Shown piece after piece: positions 60,056 through 64,000 of a stretch of DNA of 64,000 bases (position 1 is the first letter of the stretch; the number at the start of each line of letters is the position of its first letter). The translations under genes were made by a program, and so were the position numbers. The DNA comes from Halichoerus grypus. Taxonomy: Eukaryota > Chordata > Mammalia > Carnivora > Phocidae. The notes beneath the pieces were generated by a model. That model ran no database searches, was not told where the DNA came from, and worked only from the letters and a program-made list of their open reading frames with translations. The stretch lies in NCBI RefSeq assembly GCF_964656455.1, contig NC_135717.1, positions 144,474,308 through 144,538,307 of the forward strand. Direction: 5' to 3'.

Positions 60056-61419
60056 TCCCGGCTGAGTTGGAGTATGCCTTTACTTCTTCTCAGACATGTA
60101 ATTAATTAAAATATATATGGATGCAATATTTTGATTTTTTTTTACATTATTACATATAGAGGGGCTGCATCTTAAAAACTACTTTAGAATTCAGAACTCT
60201 TACAGAAAAATGGGGGTTTTAACCACTTAACACTTAACCAAGAATTTGATATAGCTTAATAAATTTTTAAATCATTCTTGATATGATTTGGTATTTTCTA
60301 CATTATAAATTTTTAGAAAAAATTATAATACATGAATGTATGTATAGTAGGCATGTTGAAAGAAATTATAATAATCCTTATTAACTAGGAAAGGCTATTG
60401 ATGTACTCTAGTAATTTTGAAAAAAATATGAACTATATAATTTTTAGCAATATTTTATTAGCAAACATAAGCAAGATTTTTTTCATCTATAGCTTACACA
60501 TTTTTGAAGAAGAGTTTTATCAAAATCCATGGCTTGATACATTATAAGCACATTATAAGAGTTAGGCTATCTTACTGTTCTCTCTAAAAATTAAATATCT
60601 TTATTTTGATTAAGTTAAATGTAAAGAAACTGCATTATTCTCCAAGATAAGTAACGAAAGGAAGTAGGGCATGCTTTTCATTGGTTTCTTTAAAAGTTCT
60701 TAATTTCCAATTTATGAAGAGCCCTTCTAAATTACAGTTCATATAATAAAGATACCATATTTTGAGATCAATGACTTGACAAGAGAATAACTATTAAAAA
60801 AATGCAATCTGTATGTATTTTCAGAGTTATTAGTATAAAAATTTGAGGAGTTATGAAATTGGTGGAGTATGACTGTTTACTAGGCTACAATGATATTGTA
60901 GATACAATGACAGTTAAGAGCAAAACTATGTTGAATCATTTAGCATGGGAAATAGTACATATAATGTTTTTTAAATACAGAGCAAAGTTATGAGTCATAT
61001 AAAATAGACTAGCTCAAGATATATAAAAGGTTAAGGGTTTCTGTTAGAATACCATTCTGACAGCTAAGTCTGCTAAGAACTGTATAAATAATTTTTTAAA
61101 AAAAGTATTATTCACTTTAATTTGTGAGAACCTTATTTTACTTCCCGTGGACTGAAAGAATGATATATTTAGATATAGGTGGGTATATATATATCTTTAG
61201 TGAGTTAGAGATGACCAGATTTCAAACATAGACTGATATTGTCATTAACCATAAGCACTGCTTTGTGATCACCTATTTAAGGAATATTGCTAGGACAATG
61301 ATGCAATAATCTCTATTCTTATAGTTGTCTTTAGAAACAGTTATGCTGAAAAACAGCATACAAATATGGGAAAATGTCAAACATTTTTCTTTTTTAATTT
61401 TAATTAAATTTATTTTTAT
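60056..61419. other. Unrecognised AT-rich sequence
   Basis: No gene or repeat family recognised. Confidence 0.5.
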
Positions 61420-61598
61420 TTTTTCTAAAGATTTATTTATTGAGAGAGAGCACGTGTGGGTGGAAGGGCAAAGGGAGAGGGAGAGTCCCAAACAGACTCC
61501 CTACTGAGTGCGGAGCCCTTCATGGGCTCGATCTCAGAACCCTGAGATCTCAGAAACCTGAGCTGGACACTTATCCGACTGTGCCACCCAGGCACCCC
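61420..61598 (-). mobile_element. Older can-SINE
   Basis: Complement orientation: T-rich left end, shortened GA-rich part and a diverged right end TGCCACCCAGGCACCCC. No convincing target-site duplication, consistent with age. Confidence 0.85.
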
Positions 61599-63442
61599 AC
61601 TTCTCTTTCTTTATAAGCTAGTTTCACTCCATAAATAACTATATATTAGATCAAAAGAGCATTTTATTTCAACAAGTATCTTTTGAGTGTTTACATTTGA
61701 CATTTTAATAGTTTCTGGATTAATGGAACCTAATGTGTAATTTCAGAAGGCATACAGACAAGAGGAGGAGACAGAGTCTACATGAATAACCGTTGAACCA
61801 TAATAAGTACAAGTAGGTTGTAGACTTATATTGTCTACAATATAGTACAATACAATCTATAATGAAATACAGAATTCTAAGTGAATTTATAAAGATTTGT
61901 TCTAGTTGTGGACGTCATTAATGCCTTTTTAGAGGGAGATAGTGGTTTGAGCCAGTTTTCAAAGGATAAAAAAAAAAATTAGCTGGAGAAGGGAATTCTA
62001 GGTAGAAGGACATTTATAAGGATTCACTGCCAGCCCACCAGATGGAAGGGAGATATCAGAATTTGTTTCATCCTCATAGAAGGTCTAGATCGCTTTGTAA
62101 AGAAGAAGAGTGTGGAGGTTCATACAGCTAATTACTTCTGCTTGTTTACAATTTCAACTTATTCTGCCCAATACCTTGTCAGAGTAAGTTTGCAAAAGAA
62201 AACCATGGATTCTGTTTTGAGTATGGTGGGATTTAGATACTCACTGACGGTCCATTGTAAATACTGCTACTAGTAATAGCTACCATGATCAACTAACTGT
62301 TGGTTTTCTGCCAGGGCTGGAACTTTGTTCTTTAACACGAACTGATTTATCGTTTGTATAATGAATATCTTACATGGATAGTTGAGATTAAAGTTTAGAG
62401 AAGGAATCAAAGGAAAAATTAAGCCTGTGTCATATATTTGAAAGTTATCCAAAGAGATGATAGTTGAATTTGTGTACATGGATATAATTGCTAAGGAAGA
62501 GTGCATATGGTGAGAAAAGAGGGCTGATTATTAAGCCTGACTAAACCTTTCTTGTATAGGGATGAGATGACAAAAGCTAGAACTGTAAGTGGAATTCCAA
62601 GTGACTAGACAAGGAAAAAGATGTGTCTTTTCTTAAACAGAGAAATGTCTATATGTGGCCAAAAGCAATAACCCTATACAAAGGTGTGATTCAGAAACAT
62701 TAGAGCCAGGTGAGTATAAGAACAGTGAAATGAATGTAAATGGGAATCAAAATGGGAAAAGAAGGTGGTTTCTACCATTGGCTCATTTCTACTATTTATG
62801 TCAAGAGGCTTGGGTGACTAAAAGCCATTTAATGGTCCAGAGACACAGTAAAGAGATGTGAGAATTTATCTTTCAGGGAGAGACACCAAAAAGAAAACAA
62901 CCCAAAAACATGACAGAAAACAAAAATTCATAGATACATGAAGAGTGCTATCTCTGTCAGTGCCCTGAGAGGAAATGGATGGCATACTTTAACTGGGTAA
63001 TTTGAGAAGCGTTCAGTTAAAGTGTTTATGGAACTATAAGAGATGCTAATCCCAGAATTTGTAGTAGCTGAAATCTACTCATGCCCCTAACTCTAAATAA
63101 GAGGAAATTATTCCCAGAATTCAGAGTGAACAAACCGTGTAAAGAAGAATAACAGATAAAAAGTATGTTACTCGGTCAAGGGATGCTGCCAACCTTTGGG
63201 AACTCAATTGGAGGAAAAACTGTAGAATACATAATTGAGCTTTACTTTCTTCCTTTCCTTGACCTTCTGTTAGTGGTCCTCATTGGCCAAACCTAACCAT
63301 AAGCTGTAGGTTAAGAGAGTTCATTAGTGTAGATCAAATAGGTCAGCCTCCTGATAGAAGAGACTGGAGAAGGGTGAATACAGTAAATTTTGTAAGATTG
63401 CACACCGAAGTCTGGTGTTCAGCAGCAATCTGTCCTCTTAAG
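61599..63442. other. Mostly unrecognised; possible antisense L2
   Basis: 62385-62620 resembles the antisense L2 ORF region ('catatatttgaaagttatcc'), and 61655-62010 may be a weaker L2 piece. The ORFs at 62270-62506 and 62655-62861 have no recognised motif. Confidence 0.4.
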
Positions 63443-63455
63443 ACTCTTCCCAAGG

Positions 63456-63682
63456 GTGTAGGGGCACCAGTCAGTTAAGCATCCAGTTCTTGGTTTCGGC
63501 TCAGGTTGTGATCTCGGGGTCCTGATCTTGGGGTCTTGAACTCGGGGTTGTGATCAAGCCCCATGTCAGGCTCCATGCTCAAAACAGAGTCTGCTTGGGT
63601 TTCTCTCTCCCTCTCCCTCTGCCCATCCCCTCGCCCCTGCCATGTGCGCTTTCTCTAAAATAAATCTTTTTTTTTTTTTTAA
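63456..63682 (+). mobile_element. Older can-SINE with T-rich tail
   Basis: Head GGGGCACCAGTCAGTTAAGC, duplicated GATCTCGGGGTCCTGATCTT-type body, CT-rich region and AAAATAAATC end, but the terminal homopolymer is T rather than A. Perfect 13 bp duplication ACTCTTCCCAAGG at 63443-63455 and 63683-63695. Confidence 0.92.
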
Positions 63683-63695
63683 ACTCTTCCCAAGG

Positions 63696-64000
63696 ATAAC
63701 ACACAAAAGATATACATTAAGAGGATAAGAACAATAAAAAGATAAGAGTTCTAAGGAGAAAATTCATAAGAACACCAAACTTTAAGAGACAGGCATAAGC
63801 TCTCTCATTTTTTATTTGTCTACATAGGATGGCAGCCTTTCTTTTCTGTCCCTTCTATTCCCTACCCTTTACGTAGTCCTTGGGAACGAGTTATGGATAT
63901 ATAAAAGATAAATGTATTATCAGTTGTATCATACACATCAATGTAGTTACAGAAAACAAAAATTAAAATGAAGACATTTTGTGAATGCCTGGCCATTAGT
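63696..64000. other. Unrecognised sequence
   Basis: AT-rich to the window end; nothing identifiable. Confidence 0.5.

Noticed and set aside
1..64000. CRISPR array, operon or other prokaryotic-type system
   Set aside because: SINE, L1, L2 and MIR content identifies mammalian nuclear DNA; the only regular repeats are microsatellites and one 42 bp duplication.

Overview
The window is AT-rich nuclear DNA from a carnivoran mammal. The main evidence is about seventeen tRNA-Lys-derived can-SINEs (head close to GGCGCCTGGGTGGCTCAG, CT-rich middle, AATAAA-rich A-tail). Together with the L1 type, their subfamily suggests an arctoid (bear, seal or mustelid lineage) rather than dog or cat, but that is inference. 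I find no host protein-coding exon, no RNA gene and no CRISPR array, so the window is intergenic or deep intronic. Most of what can be recognised is transposable elements of several ages.

The centrepiece is a full-length LINE-1 at 24877-32019 on the + strand. It has a 1.87 kb 5'UTR (CpG-rich first half, pyrimidine-rich second half containing a ~270 bp direct repeat), an uninterrupted ORF1 (298 aa), an 81 bp spacer, an uninterrupted ORF2 (1271 aa) with all endonuclease, reverse transcriptase and C-terminal zinc-knuckle residues I looked for, a G-rich 3'UTR and a poly(A) tail. A perfect 14 bp target-site duplication flanks it, and it split a pre-existing can-SINE. By sequence it is a candidate retrotransposition-competent source element; ORF1p and ORF2p would form the ribonucleoprotein that also mobilises the SINEs seen here.

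Layout. 1-11.4 kb: an ancient L1 (about 1.1-3.5 kb), a solo LTR with a 4 bp duplication (3508-3951), several SINEs, a 42 bp tandem duplication (6137-6220). 12.5-21.7 kb: antisense L1 pieces, MER5A, L2, two short L1 insertions with 5' inversion (about 14.2 kb and 21.6 kb), and an old sense L1. 21.8-24.8 kb: SINEs and L2. 24.8-32.2 kb: SINE split by the intact L1. 32.2-39.5 kb: SINEs, MIR and L2. 39.5-42.9 kb: a 5'-truncated antisense L1 with an internal deletion and a nested SINE. 45.2-48.5 kb: three stacked antisense L1 segments. 51.3-53.1 kb: a 5'-truncated L1 tail and a COX7A2L processed pseudogene. 53.8-60 kb: L2 pieces, a degraded antisense endogenous-retrovirus remnant and a Tigger-like MITE. 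60-64 kb: mostly unrecognised sequence with two older SINEs.

Insertion boundaries with target-site duplications were read by eye and are reliable to a few bases. Boundaries of ancient L1, L2 and MIR fragments are approximate.
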